Notes: generated by a model not told the origin, from the sequence alone. A stretch of 64,000 nucleotides of DNA from Phycisphaerales bacterium (GCA_029260265.1 JAJDDO010000019.1:248001-312000); one strand, 5' to 3'; shown: positions 1 to 7,484, counted from the stretch's first letter. Program-made: numbers and translations.

Positions 1-240
1 ATTCTGATCATCGCACCCAAAGCAAAGGCGCAGCTCGACACCGATGCTCCTCAGCGCGCCCGCGGCGACTACACCATCGTCGGCGGCGAGACCTCCTCGG
101 GCAACTCCAACGCGCTTTACATCCTTGATACCTCCAACCGCGAGTTGATCGCCGTCCGATGGGACCAGAGCAACAAGCGCCTCGACGGGCTCGGTTACCG
201 TGACCTCTCTCGTGATATCTTCGCCCAATCAGACCGCTAA
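1..240 (+). CDS. small protein of unknown function, C-terminal fragment
   Basis: The reading frame is open from the first base and ends with TAA at 238-240, giving 79 residues; the start lies outside the window. The visible part contains GDYTIVGG, then ALYILDTSNRELIAVRWDQ, and ends in DLSRDIFAQSDR. The order of these elements matches the next gene, which has EILAVLDSRQEAMLIYAVD followed by LDTMFARAR, so the two look like tandem paralogues only 10 bases apart. The function is unknown. The pattern of a short beta-rich segment with a repeated hydrophobic 'LD-x-L-x-A' strand suggests a small extracytoplasmic domain, but this is inference. Confidence 0.6.
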   Translation: MLIIAPKAKAQLDTDAPQRARGDYTIVGGETSSGNSNALYILDTSNRELIAVRWDQSNKRLDGLGYRDLSRDIFAQSDR

Positions 241-250
241 GGAGCCCGCT

Positions 251-604
251 ATGAACCCAAATACATGCAATGAGACAAATCACGGGCAGAGCACGATCGT
301 CAACGGTGTTTTCCGTGGCGGATGGCTCTGGGTCAGCGCGGGGGTGCTGGCCGCGATGATTGTCGTCCAGGGCTCGGGCCTATTTGACTCAATCGCCAAC
401 GCAGAGATGAGCACCACCTACCAGTCCTACTCGATGATGACAACCGATGGCGGGACCGATGAGATCCTTGCGGTGCTCGATTCGCGCCAGGAAGCGATGC
501 TTATTTATGCGGTTGATTCGACCAACACCCTTCGGTTGCTCAAACGCGAGCAGCTCGACACCATGTTCGCACGCGCCCGTGCCCAGCACCTCCCGCGTCC
601 CTAG
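251..604 (+). CDS. small single-pass membrane protein, paralogue of upstream gene
   Basis: This encodes 117 residues. I place the start at the ATG preceded by AAGGAG at a 7-base spacing; an earlier in-frame ATG at 200 lies inside the upstream gene. A hydrophobic segment at about residues 24-45 would span the membrane after a short polar N-terminus, leaving a domain of about 70 residues outside. That domain has LAVLDSRQEAMLIYAVDS and LDTMFARARAQ, parallel to the C-terminal part of the preceding gene. Both genes are probably co-transcribed with the ricT-like gene that follows 41 bases later. No known family is recognised. Confidence 0.7.
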   Translation: MNPNTCNETNHGQSTIVNGVFRGGWLWVSAGVLAAMIVVQGSGLFDSIANAEMSTTYQSYSMMTTDGGTDEILAVLDSRQEAMLIYAVDSTNTLRLLKREQLDTMFARARAQHLPRP

Positions 605-645
605 ACTCTCCGGCGGGTGAGAACCATGCCCCGCAGGGGAAATCC

Positions 646-2043
646 GTGCCTATTTATCCGCTTGAACAGTTCGAACAAGACGCCAAGGCCGCACTCAAAG
701 AGCGCGAGGACCGCGAGGCGTATGAGCGGCTCAACGCTCCGAAGACCATTGTCGTCCGGTTTGGGTACCTCCGCATGGTCGGTGAGTTTCCTTACACCGG
801 AGACGCCAAGCCCGGGTGTGGATCCAAGCTGGTCGTCAAAACCCATCGCGGGACCGAGCTCTGCGAGATGCTCACGAGCACCTGCCGCAACGCGGGGTGT
901 TCAAAGAGCGTGACCCGCAAGGAGATGCTGGAGTACATCCAGAACTCCGGGGGCAAGCAGTATCCGTTTTATGACCAGGGGCGGGTGCTGCGGATCGCAA
1001 CGGGCGATGACCTCAACGAGATGTCACGGCTCGAGCAGAAGAAGAATGAGTACAAGCTGATCGCCAAGCAGATGATTGAGCGCACCGGGCTCAAGATGCA
1101 GATCATCGAGGCCGAGCCTTTGCTGGGCGGCGATCGGGTGGTGTTCTATTTTTCCGCGGAGGAGCGGATCGATTTTCGCGATCTTGTCCGCGATCTGCAG
1201 GATGCCATCGGCACCAAGGCCGAGCTCCGCCAGATCGGCGCGCGCGACGAGGCCCGGATCACCGCGGACTATGAGCGCTGCGGACAATATTGCTGCTGCA
1301 AGAGTTTTCTTAAGGTGCTCAAGCCGGTGTCCATGAAGAGCGCCAAGATCCAGAAGGCGACCCTTGATCCACTGAAGATCTCTGGGCGTTGCGGGCGGCT
1401 GATGTGCTGCCTGCGGTACGAGGACGAAACCTACGACGAGCTGCGCAAGAACCTGCCCCACCGAAAATCACGCGTCGGCACCCCCGATGGCGATGGCATG
1501 GTCATCAGCACCCAGATCCTCACCCAGCTCGCTCTGATTCGGCTCGACTCGGGGATCGAGGTTGCGATACCGATCGAGAACCTCACCGAGCCCGGGCTCG
1601 CGAAGGCCCCCGATCCCGGCGAAGCGCGGGCGGTGCGATCGGCACGCGGCGGCGACGGGCAGGCAGGCGAAGATTCGCGATCAAAGGGCAGACGGGGCAC
1701 CCGTCCGAAAAGCGGGAACCGCACCGAGGGTTCTCGACAATCTGCAGAGAACACCTCGGGTTCGCAATCCAGCACTGATGCGCCCCCAAAGAAGAAACGC
1801 CGAAAGAGAAAACCCCGCAACCGATCAAACACACCCGGCGGCGACGGATCAGCCAACCCAAAGACCGGGCAGGAACCCTCATACGGTCCCGGTAGCGAAC
1901 GCGGTACTTCAGGAGCAGCAGAGGAAGGGTCTGCGGGACCGAAGAAAAAACGCCGAAGAAGAAAGCGCAAGCGTGGTCCGCGGCCCGAAGGCGGCAGTCC
2001 AGAGAGTGGTGGCGGGCGTCCTGATTCGCCGAACCAAGAATAA
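646..2043 (+). CDS. ricT: PSP1-domain protein, RicT (YaaT) homologue with polybasic tail
   Basis: This encodes 465 residues from a GTG start with AGGGGAA just upstream. Residues about 35-310 match the PSP1/RicT family: RCGQYCCCKSF at 211-221, PVSMKSAKIQKATLDPLKIS at 228-246 and GRCGRLMCCLRYE at 248-259. In Bacillus the RicT (YaaT) protein forms a complex with RicA and RicF that carries Fe-S clusters and affects RNA processing and development; the Cys-rich stretches seen here are the conserved feature. The C-terminal 140 residues are low complexity with two Lys/Arg blocks (KKKRRKRKPRNR and KKKRRRRKRKRG), suggesting RNA or nucleoid binding. No ricA or ricF homologue is visible here. lepB follows after 58 bases. 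Confidence 0.88.
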   Translation: MPIYPLEQFEQDAKAALKEREDREAYERLNAPKTIVVRFGYLRMVGEFPYTGDAKPGCGSKLVVKTHRGTELCEMLTSTCRNAGCSKSVTRKEMLEYIQNSGGKQYPFYDQGRVLRIATGDDLNEMSRLEQKKNEYKLIAKQMIERTGLKMQIIEAEPLLGGDRVVFYFSAEERIDFRDLVRDLQDAIGTKAELRQIGARDEARITADYERCGQYCCCKSFLKVLKPVSMKSAKIQKATLDPLKISGRCGRLMCCLRYEDETYDELRKNLPHRKSRVGTPDGDGMVISTQILTQLALIRLDSGIEVAIPIENLTEPGLAKAPDPGEARAVRSARGGDGQAGEDSRSKGRRGTRPKSGNRTEGSRQSAENTSGSQSSTDAPPKKKRRKRKPRNRSNTPGGDGSANPKTGQEPSYGPGSERGTSGAAEEGSAGPKKKRRRRKRKRGPRPEGGSPESGGGRPDSPNQE

Positions 2044-2101
2044 GCAACAGGCGTCGTGATCAACGAGCAACCCCACGCCCGTACACCGAGACACCCAATC
2101 T

Positions 2102-3760
2102 ATGAGCACAACCAAGCACCACAAGCCCGCGGGCATCAAAGAAACACTCACGAGCCTGATCATCGCGTTCATGCTCGCGTTTTTGTTCCGAGGCTTCGTC
2201 ATCGAGGGCTTTGTTATTCCGACCGGGTCCATGGCCCCGACGCTCATGGGCAAGCACATGCAGATCACCTCGCCGGTCAACGGTTACAAATGGGCTGTTG
2301 GTCCGTGGGACTCCGTGAGCCGAGGCGGACCGCCGCTGCGGATACAAGGTGTGAAGCGCCCTATCAGGGTCAATGATCCGATGAGCGGGCAAGCGATCAG
2401 CAAGACGAAGGTCAAGCTCTCTACCGGCGATCGCGTGTTCGTGCTCAAGTACCTCCCGGTTCTGCACTCCCCCGATCGGTGGGATGTGGTGGTATTCAAG
2501 TTCCCGGGCAGCCATATCAACTACATCAAGCGGCTTGTTGGGCTGCCGGGCGAGCAACTCGTCATTGTTGACGGCGATGTCTTTACACGCCCGTTTACAG
2601 AGGGCACCGCCAAGAGCGGGTGGGACACTTGGGAAGAAGATTCGTGGCAGATCGCGCGCAAGCCCGAGCGTGTTCAGCGGACGATGTTCTTGCCTGTCTT
2701 TGATTCAAAGTATGCTCCGCTTGTCGAGGATCCGAGTTTTCGGTCTCCCTGGGTCGGTGATTCCGGCGCGTCATGGTCTGGGCTGCACACAACCGCGTAC
2801 ACCTACTCTGGATCGGGGTCGACGGTGCTCAGCTGGTCATCCTCGCGTCCGATTACGGACCATTCGCCATATAACCAGGTCAACCCGGCGTTCAAGCTCT
2901 TCGCGAATCCTGAGGAAGAGTTGAGTGATGCCAATGCCCCGCGTCCGTTCCCGGTCTCGGATATCGCGATGGCGCTGAACATCAAGCCGACCGATGAGCC
3001 GGTCACCGTTATGCCAACCATCAACGCACGGGGCATGCAGATGCGCGCGGTGATTGATCCGGTCTCTGGTTCAGCGAGCGTGCAGATCAGATCTGATGAA
3101 CTCGAGAACGACAAGTGGGAGGTGCTTGATTCGAGCAGCGTTCAGCTTGCAGGCGATCGGTACACCCATATTGAGTTCTGGCATGTGGACCAGTCGCTCT
3201 GGCTGTATGTTGACGGGGCGCTGGTCTGCGGCGGTCCGCAAGCCGGTGCGTATACACTCACCCCCGCCCAGCGCGCCCAAGCCGCGACCGGGATCCCGTA
3301 TGCCGATCTTCAAGAGGACACCTCAGTCGGTGACGGCGTGCACAACGCGGGCGTCTTTTCTCGCCCGGAGATCTACCGCCAGCCAACCGTCCGTTGGGCA
3401 TTCGAGGGCGGCGGGTTCACGCTCAACGCGGTCAGGTTAGATCGCGACATCAGCTACCAGATCAACCCGTACTCTGGGCTGGGAACAAAGCCAACCCGAG
3501 GCGGGCACCCTGATTTCTTCCCGACGCTGACGCCCGATGAGTATTTCATGTGTGGCGATAACTCTCCTCGCTCACATGATTCGCGTTTCTGGACCTCGGA
3601 AGAGATCAATCCCTGGGTGCGCAGCGAGATCAACGCCAACCCCGGCGTGGTCCATCGAGACCTGATCGTGGGCAAGGCGTTTGTGGTCTATTTCCCCGCG
3701 ATGCTGAGCGATGGGCCCATCCCGACCCCAGATGTGGGCAAGATCCGGTGGATCTGGTGA
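2102..3760 (+). CDS. lepB: signal peptidase I with large central insertion
   Basis: This encodes 552 residues, about twice the usual length of bacterial type I signal peptidases. It removes signal peptides from exported proteins at the outer face of the membrane. A single N-terminal hydrophobic helix (about 16-40) leads into PTGSMAPTL with the nucleophile Ser43. The general-base lysine is Lys143 in YIKRLVGLPGE, and box E, GDNSPRSHDSRFW, is at about 485-497. Between them, residues about 165-470 are an insertion with a lectin-like look, including WLYVDGALVCGG, which resembles a LamG/concanavalin fold. All catalytic boxes are intact, so the enzyme should be active. Insertions in LepB are known in planctomycetes, but the role of this one is not. 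Confidence 0.9.
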   Translation: MSTTKHHKPAGIKETLTSLIIAFMLAFLFRGFVIEGFVIPTGSMAPTLMGKHMQITSPVNGYKWAVGPWDSVSRGGPPLRIQGVKRPIRVNDPMSGQAISKTKVKLSTGDRVFVLKYLPVLHSPDRWDVVVFKFPGSHINYIKRLVGLPGEQLVIVDGDVFTRPFTEGTAKSGWDTWEEDSWQIARKPERVQRTMFLPVFDSKYAPLVEDPSFRSPWVGDSGASWSGLHTTAYTYSGSGSTVLSWSSSRPITDHSPYNQVNPAFKLFANPEEELSDANAPRPFPVSDIAMALNIKPTDEPVTVMPTINARGMQMRAVIDPVSGSASVQIRSDELENDKWEVLDSSSVQLAGDRYTHIEFWHVDQSLWLYVDGALVCGGPQAGAYTLTPAQRAQAATGIPYADLQEDTSVGDGVHNAGVFSRPEIYRQPTVRWAFEGGGFTLNAVRLDRDISYQINPYSGLGTKPTRGGHPDFFPTLTPDEYFMCGDNSPRSHDSRFWTSEEINPWVRSEINANPGVVHRDLIVGKAFVVYFPAMLSDGPIPTPDVGKIRWIW

Positions 3761-3811
3761 GCGATGCCGCCCATAAACTGGGATTGATCACGAAATGAAT
3801 GCCCATCGTTC

Positions 3812-3840
3812 TTGACACAGGATGGTGTTTCTGGGATGCT
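3812..3840 (+). promoter_or_regulatory. candidate sigma-70-type promoter for a small RNA
   Basis: A perfect -35 box TTGACA lies at 3812-3817. After exactly 17 bases comes GATGCT at 3835-3840, which keeps three of the six -10 consensus bases. Transcription would start near 3847 and run to the terminator at 4038-4078. The -10 box is weak, so confidence is limited. Confidence 0.35.
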
Positions 3841-3846
3841 GGGTGT

Positions 3847-4078
3847 ACTGGCGTCGTGGCTGGTGACATCTGAAATCACCGGGAAGGCTCTTATGCGTGT
3901 TCTGTTGAGCCAGAATCTGGGTCTCTGGCTCGCGGTCGATGCACCATTTGGTGTGTCAGCATCTGATTCTTCCCAGTGGTGTGTATTGTGCGATGTTCTG
4001 CTACTCTTCCTCCTGAGCAGCTTCGCAAGGTACATGCAAAGGGCGGCATCCTCTCGTGGGTATGCCGCCTTTCTTTTT
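3847..4078 (+). ncRNA. candidate small RNA of about 230 nt
   Basis: The stretch lies between a promoter-like sequence and a strong intrinsic terminator and holds no plausible ORF. It can fold into an 8-bp perfect hairpin (GAGCCAGA at 3907-3914 with TCTGGCTC at 3924-3931). A second hairpin, CTGCT/AGCAG at 3998-4020, has the loop ACTCTTCCTCCTG. This loop carries CUUCCUCC, the complement of a strong Shine-Dalgarno sequence, which is a common theme in regulatory RNAs that block translation initiation. Alternatively the terminator simply ends a long lepB transcript. No known RNA family is recognised. Confidence 0.3.
4038..4078 (+). terminator. intrinsic terminator
   Basis: AAAGGGCGGCAT (4038-4049) pairs with ATGCCGCCTTT (4062-4072) and is followed by the T-rich tail TTCTTTTT. 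Confidence 0.85.
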
Positions 4079-4221
4079 GGCTCTGCAACACCAGAATCAT
4101 CGCTGTGCCGGGCAGATTGCACAAAGAACACCACAAGCCAGGACCGATAACTTTCCGCGTGTCCCCATAAAAAGGCACCAATCGGGCTGGGCGTGGGGCT
4201 GGCGGAAAATACTGCGCGAAC

Positions 4222-4235
4222 TTGATGTATATCAA
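4222..4235. promoter_or_regulatory. perfect FNR/ANR-type box (TTGAT-N4-ATCAA)
   Basis: TTGATGTATATCAA matches the FNR/CRP-family consensus TTGAT-N4-ATCAA exactly, and the symmetry extends one base further (CTTGAT...ATCAAG, 4221-4236). It lies 137 bases upstream of the gene starting at 4373. A -10-like TATTCT is at 4269-4274, which would put the box about 50 bases upstream of a start near 4281. Regulation by oxygen or redox state is inferred from the known family consensus. Confidence 0.6.
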
Positions 4236-4372
4236 GCACTTACGGGTTGTTTGTGAATCAGAGTGGTGTATTCTCCACCTGTCCATCACGGGTGTGTGCA
4301 GCACCCTTGGACACAAGTGATAGAACCCAAAGAGAGAAGCAGCCCGCACAACCGCGGGGAGGAGAGGAAGAG

Positions 4373-5065
4373 ATGAAAACACGAATCGCAATGATTGCTG
4401 TATGTGCTTTGGCCGCCACCGCTGCGGTTGCCGACACCATTGATGCCCAGTACATCGAGGTTGCCGGCGGAAGCAATGCATCACACCTCCGCGTAGGCGG
4501 CGGGACTTACTACGCCGGGCATATGGTCCACGAGTACACCAGCGGCCCACGCCAGGGCGAACGGTTCTCGACCTTCTGCATCGATTTTTCTGAGTACGCC
4601 AACACCGACAACGCGACCTACGACATCATTGATGTCGCATCGGCACCTGTTGTTGACGGCGGGGCTACCCCATACGGGCAGGCAACCGCGGATCGGATCA
4701 ACGCAGTAGTCGCCAACGCGGCAGCACTCGGTTGGATCGACGGTCGCCTCCAGGCTGACACACAGCAGACCGACTACATCGCCAAGATGGGCGCCATCCA
4801 GGCCGCGATCTGGGAAGCCTTTGGCAGCCCGGTCCACCTCAACTCAAGCCGCACCCATGACGATCTTGCGGACTACTACGCGATCTTGACTGATCCACAA
4901 ACCTACGACGAGCAGGCACGCCTGCAGGGCTTGCGTGCGATGGTTGCACCGAATCAGCAGGACATGCTCTATGTTGTCCCGCTTCCCCCAGCAGCCTTCG
5001 CTGGTGCGGGGCTCCTGATGGGCATCGCAGGCGTTCGCACTGTTCGCCGTCGCCGCAACGGGTGA
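4373..5065 (+). CDS. secreted PEP-CTERM-like protein with putative internal thioester domain
   Basis: This encodes 230 residues. The ATG at 4373 follows GGAGGAGAGGAAG; an earlier in-frame GTG lies before a long non-coding leader. Residues 1-20 form a signal peptide ending AVA-D. The tail has VPLPPAA (202-208), a hydrophobic helix and RRRRNG, the layout of exosortase sorting signals. The middle domain has TFCID (Cys69) and AIQAAIWE (Gln143). This matches the pattern of thioester domains, where a Cys in [YF]C-hydrophobic-[DN] bonds to a Gln in hydrophobic-Q-x-x-hydrophobic. If so, it could bind covalently to surface amines. The thioester reading is inference from these two motifs. An FNR-type box lies upstream and a terminator directly downstream. 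Confidence 0.8.
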   Translation: MKTRIAMIAVCALAATAAVADTIDAQYIEVAGGSNASHLRVGGGTYYAGHMVHEYTSGPRQGERFSTFCIDFSEYANTDNATYDIIDVASAPVVDGGATPYGQATADRINAVVANAAALGWIDGRLQADTQQTDYIAKMGAIQAAIWEAFGSPVHLNSSRTHDDLADYYAILTDPQTYDEQARLQGLRAMVAPNQQDMLYVVPLPPAAFAGAGLLMGIAGVRTVRRRRNG

Positions 5066-5603
5066 TTCTGCAACCCGGTTGATCCCTCCCGATCGACTGA
5101 TTGCACGCAAGGTGAAAGCACGACACAAACGAACACCCCGGTTGCATGCCGGGGTGTTCTTGTAGAGAGAGCCTGATCTGCTTTACTCTTTGGATACGCT
5201 CAACACAACAGCCTGCGGATGAAACGCGCTGAACGAGCAGTAGAACGGTTGGACGATCTGAACGGCGTAGGGTGATCGGCGGTGAACTGTGAACAGTTCA
5301 TAATCCTGACACGACCGCGGCGGCCTTGTGAGGATTCAGGATTGAGAGGGGGCGCCGCGACCGAGTCGGTGTCTTCGGATGCGATGAGCGCCGGATCTGC
5401 CCTCTCGGGATGGTGATGTTGCTCAGGTCGTGTGCTGTATCAAAATCAACTGAGCCGCCGCGCTGTACCCGGAGGATCGACGGCGGAGCATCGGTCTCTG
5501 CGGGCTGGGCCAATCCCAAAGGGCGGAGGACGGCAAGGGGCGAGCAGGGCGACAGCAAGAACTGGCGTGTTCACAGCACGCTCCATGCGGGGTGGATTCG
5601 CGT
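5066..5603. other. 538-base stretch without a supported gene
   Basis: Apart from the terminator at 5131-5163, I see no gene I can defend. One minus-strand frame (5298-5558, 86 codons, TTG start) reads like a short Pro-rich secreted peptide. It has no ribosome binding site and an in-frame stop immediately upstream, so it is not called. Confidence 0.55.
5131..5163 (+). terminator. intrinsic terminator
   Basis: GAACACCCCGG (5131-5141) pairs perfectly with CCGGGGTGTTC (5149-5159) and is followed by TTGT. It lies 65 bases after the thioester/PEP-CTERM gene. Confidence 0.75.
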
Positions 5604-5807
5604 CTATTTGTCGGTTGCGAGAATTTGACGGTATGAATCGCCCTCGATGATCTCGCCGTTGATCATCAGGAATCGCCCCTCGAAGCAGGCTTTGCAGTTT
5701 CCCAGACAGTCTCGGCAGTCAAACCCGCGGGCAATGAGCTCGTTGCGTTCCGCAAGCGTGCGCGGGTTGTTTACACAGAAACGGATTGTGGGCCTTTCGG
5801 GATCCAT
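5604..5807 (-). CDS. YuzB-like DUF1450 small Cys-rich protein
   Basis: This encodes 67 residues. The sequence has FCVNN near the N-terminus, then C31-x2-C-x3-C-x2-C (CRDCLGNCKAC) and FLMINGEIIEGDSYRQIL. This matches the DUF1450/YuzB family of Gram-positive bacteria, whose members have CLGYCGIC followed by a short strand and 'NGE-x-V-x-G-x-T'. The fold is expected to be thioredoxin-like or ferredoxin-like. Five cysteines (11, 31, 34, 38, 41) could hold a metal or an Fe-S cluster, but this is inference. It sits alone between two non-coding stretches. No clear ribosome binding site is seen. Confidence 0.65.
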   Translation of the reverse strand: MDPERPTIRFCVNNPRTLAERNELIARGFDCRDCLGNCKACFEGRFLMINGEIIEGDSYRQILATDK

Positions 5808-6015
5808 ACCAAAGGGTAGCCGGGGAGGAGCGGGGCTTCATCCATCCGGCAGCACAGTTGACGGTGCCCGCAGCCGCGATCAGTATTCGGATTGGGTATC
5901 GCTCACGAAAAGCCTCGGCAACTTTGCCGTGCTTCTTGATCGCTCCCGAGGAGGGACTGTGATAGCGAGCACACTCTGTCCTGCAAGTCGATCGTGAGTC
6001 GCCGCTTGGCGCATA

Positions 6016-6042
6016 AAAAAGCCGGGTTTTCACCCGGGCTTG
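6016..6042 (-). terminator. intrinsic terminator for the minus-strand gene at 6089
   Basis: Read on the minus strand, AAGCCCGGGT (6042-6033) pairs with ACCCGGCTT (6028-6020) and is followed by a run of T. Confidence 0.8.
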
Positions 6043-6088
6043 ATTGTTTATAAGATGTCGAAAGCTTCTTCGACGAAGGGATCGCCAA

Positions 6089-6733
6089 TCAGCTCCCTTG
6101 GCGGCGGCGGCGGAGCATGCCCGCCAGCCCAAGAGTCAGCACGCCGGTAAGCGGCGCTTCGGGTGCAACGAGGGTGACATTGTCCATGCCGCCTTCTGGG
6201 CCAGAGCCGGTGATCACATCGCCACCCAGACGCATCGCGGTTACATTGCTGATCAGGTCTTGCCATGTTCCCGAGACCATTTCCCACTCTGTTTCGATGA
6301 TGTTGACATGAACTGTTTGCCAGACATCTGTTGGGGTGTAGTCTGCGATGATCCGTGCTTCTGAACCGTTCGCACCTTCGAGTCGCATTCGCTGGTAGTT
6401 GAGCGGCTCACCCGGGACTGTCGGTGGCGAGCTGAGGATGATGTCATACTCGATGTACCCAACACCTTCATAGGCTGTGTAATCACCAAGAAACTGTGCG
6501 GGTGCATAGCTCCGTGGCGGCCCGATCTGTCCATCAACTCCGTCGACAAACTGAAGGAACCCGCCGGGGTTCCCCCCAACGATTGGAGTTTCGTATTCGC
6601 CGCCACCGGTTCCCGAGGTGTATGTCCATCCTTCGAGTGTGCCCGAGTCCCATGTGGTCTGGGCAACGATTCCACCCGCGGCTGCGAATGAAGCGCAGCC
6701 TGCGATCGCTGCCAATGTGCTTACTTTGTACAT
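6089..6733 (-). CDS. secreted PEP-CTERM-like protein with laminin-B-like domain
   Basis: This encodes 214 residues from an ATG preceded by GGAGGAG. A signal peptide covers about residues 1-24. The body begins TTWDSGTLEGWTYTSG and continues with FLQFVDG, a FLGDYTAYEG stretch and IEYDIIL. These resemble the laminin IV type A (laminin-B) jelly-roll fold found in many PEP-CTERM and choice-of-anchor proteins. The tail is APEAPLTGVLTLGLAG followed by MLRRRRQGS, a sorting-signal layout for exosortase processing. A good promoter candidate lies 100-130 bases upstream, and a strong terminator lies downstream. The likely role is an extracellular matrix or cell-surface protein; the ligand is unknown. Confidence 0.8.
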   Translation of the reverse strand: MYKVSTLAAIAGCASFAAAGGIVAQTTWDSGTLEGWTYTSGTGGGEYETPIVGGNPGGFLQFVDGVDGQIGPPRSYAPAQFLGDYTAYEGVGYIEYDIILSSPPTVPGEPLNYQRMRLEGANGSEARIIADYTPTDVWQTVHVNIIETEWEMVSGTWQDLISNVTAMRLGGDVITGSGPEGGMDNVTLVAPEAPLTGVLTLGLAGMLRRRRQGS

Positions 6734-7084
6734 GATCCGTCTCCTCCAGTTTGCTACCAGTCAATCTTTGCCTTCGGGCAACATCGCCCATATTGGCTTT
6801 GTATCGACGAGCATCGTTTGGTTTCTCTGGTTTATTCTAACCGAGCATGGTCGCCTTGCCAATATTTTTTTCGCAGGGAAAGCGGGGACTGTCCTTTTCA
6901 GATGGACAAACTGAGCCCAATTGGGCTTGCGTTCCGTTTGAATCAGGTGCAGCAGAGAAAACCCACAGAACTGTCCACAATAATATTTTTCTCAACCCCG
7001 GCTCATTCGGTGGTAAACACACCATCTGATGCCGCGCCGAGCGGTCGAGACTGGATTACAGGCGAGTGGGATGACGGTCGTGGG
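6734..7084. other. 351-base stretch: promoter and leader region, no gene
   Basis: This holds the leader and promoter of the minus-strand PEP-CTERM gene and an AT-rich segment around 6865-7000. Overlapping open frames on the plus strand (6818-7282, 6847-7029) lack ribosome binding sites and have no recognisable content. Confidence 0.6.
6834..6862 (-). promoter_or_regulatory. sigma-70-type promoter for the PEP-CTERM gene at 6733
   Basis: On the minus strand TTGGCA (6862-6857) is followed by exactly 17 bases and TAGAAT (6839-6834). Both boxes match five of six consensus bases. This predicts a start near 6827 and a leader of about 95 nt. Confidence 0.6.
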
Positions 7085-7450
7085 TTAGCCGTCCCACCGC
7101 ATGATGTAGTCCATTACCGACGAGAGCACAGACATCAGGTCGGTGCCTCGCTCGGTCAGTGTGTACTCCACCCTTGGCGGGGTTTCGTCGAACGCCTGGC
7201 GTTCGATCACGCCGAACGATTCGAGTTTCTTGAGCCGATCAGTGAGCACCTTCGAGGTCAGCCCCGGAAGTTGCCTCTGTAACTCTGACGGGCGGCGGGC
7301 CCCGGTGCTCACCGCGTTGAGAATCGCGATGGTCCATTTGCATTTGAGCACATCGGTGATGCGATGGAACGATTCGGTGAGCTCGTAGCCGGTTCGGTTT
7401 TCGGCTTCTTCGTTCAGAACTTGTGATTCATGGCGTGGATTAAGAGACAT
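7085..7450 (-). CDS. HxlR-family winged-helix transcriptional regulator
   Basis: This encodes 121 residues. The family pattern is clear: FHRITDVLKCKWTIAILNAV, GARRPSELQRQLPGLTSKVL, LKKLESFGVIERQAF and PRVEYTLTERG, which are the helix-turn-helix and wing of HxlR/MarR-like regulators. Such proteins often sense aldehydes, quinones or redox stress and control a divergent neighbour. Here the divergent neighbour, 115 bases away, is the protoglobin-like gene, which is therefore the likely target. I chose the ATG at 7450 because the 32 extra N-terminal residues of the longer frame lie before the conserved domain. One Cys (in LKCKW) precedes the recognition region and could be a sensor residue. Confidence 0.9.
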   Translation of the reverse strand: MSLNPRHESQVLNEEAENRTGYELTESFHRITDVLKCKWTIAILNAVSTGARRPSELQRQLPGLTSKVLTDRLKKLESFGVIERQAFDETPPRVEYTLTERGTDLMSVLSSVMDYIMRWDG

Positions 7451-7473
7451 AAGCGTTGGTTTCCACTTTGTGC

Positions 7474-7484
7474 GTATGGCATAC
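7474..7484. promoter_or_regulatory. possible HxlR operator (GTATG-N-CATAC)
   Basis: A short dyad, GTATG then G then CATAC, lies near the middle of the 115-base divergent region between the HxlR gene and the protoglobin gene. It is a natural candidate for the regulator's binding site, although the arms are only 5 bp. Confidence 0.35.

Larger units (their letters stand above)
3761..4372. other. 612-base stretch without a convincing gene
   Basis: This gap separates lepB from the next gene. It contains a TTGACA-type promoter candidate at 3812-3840, several hairpins, a strong intrinsic terminator at 4038-4078 and an FNR-type inverted repeat at 4222-4235. The only long open frame (3812-4150, plus strand) runs straight through the terminator stem and has no ribosome binding site, so I do not call it a gene. 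Confidence 0.7.

Noticed and set aside
3812-4150. Plus-strand open frame of 112 codons after lepB
   Set aside because: It runs through a strong terminator stem, has no ribosome binding site and shows no domain.
5719-6132. Minus-strand open frame of 137 codons around the YuzB-like gene
   Set aside because: It overlaps both the YuzB-like gene and a terminator, and its composition does not look like a protein.
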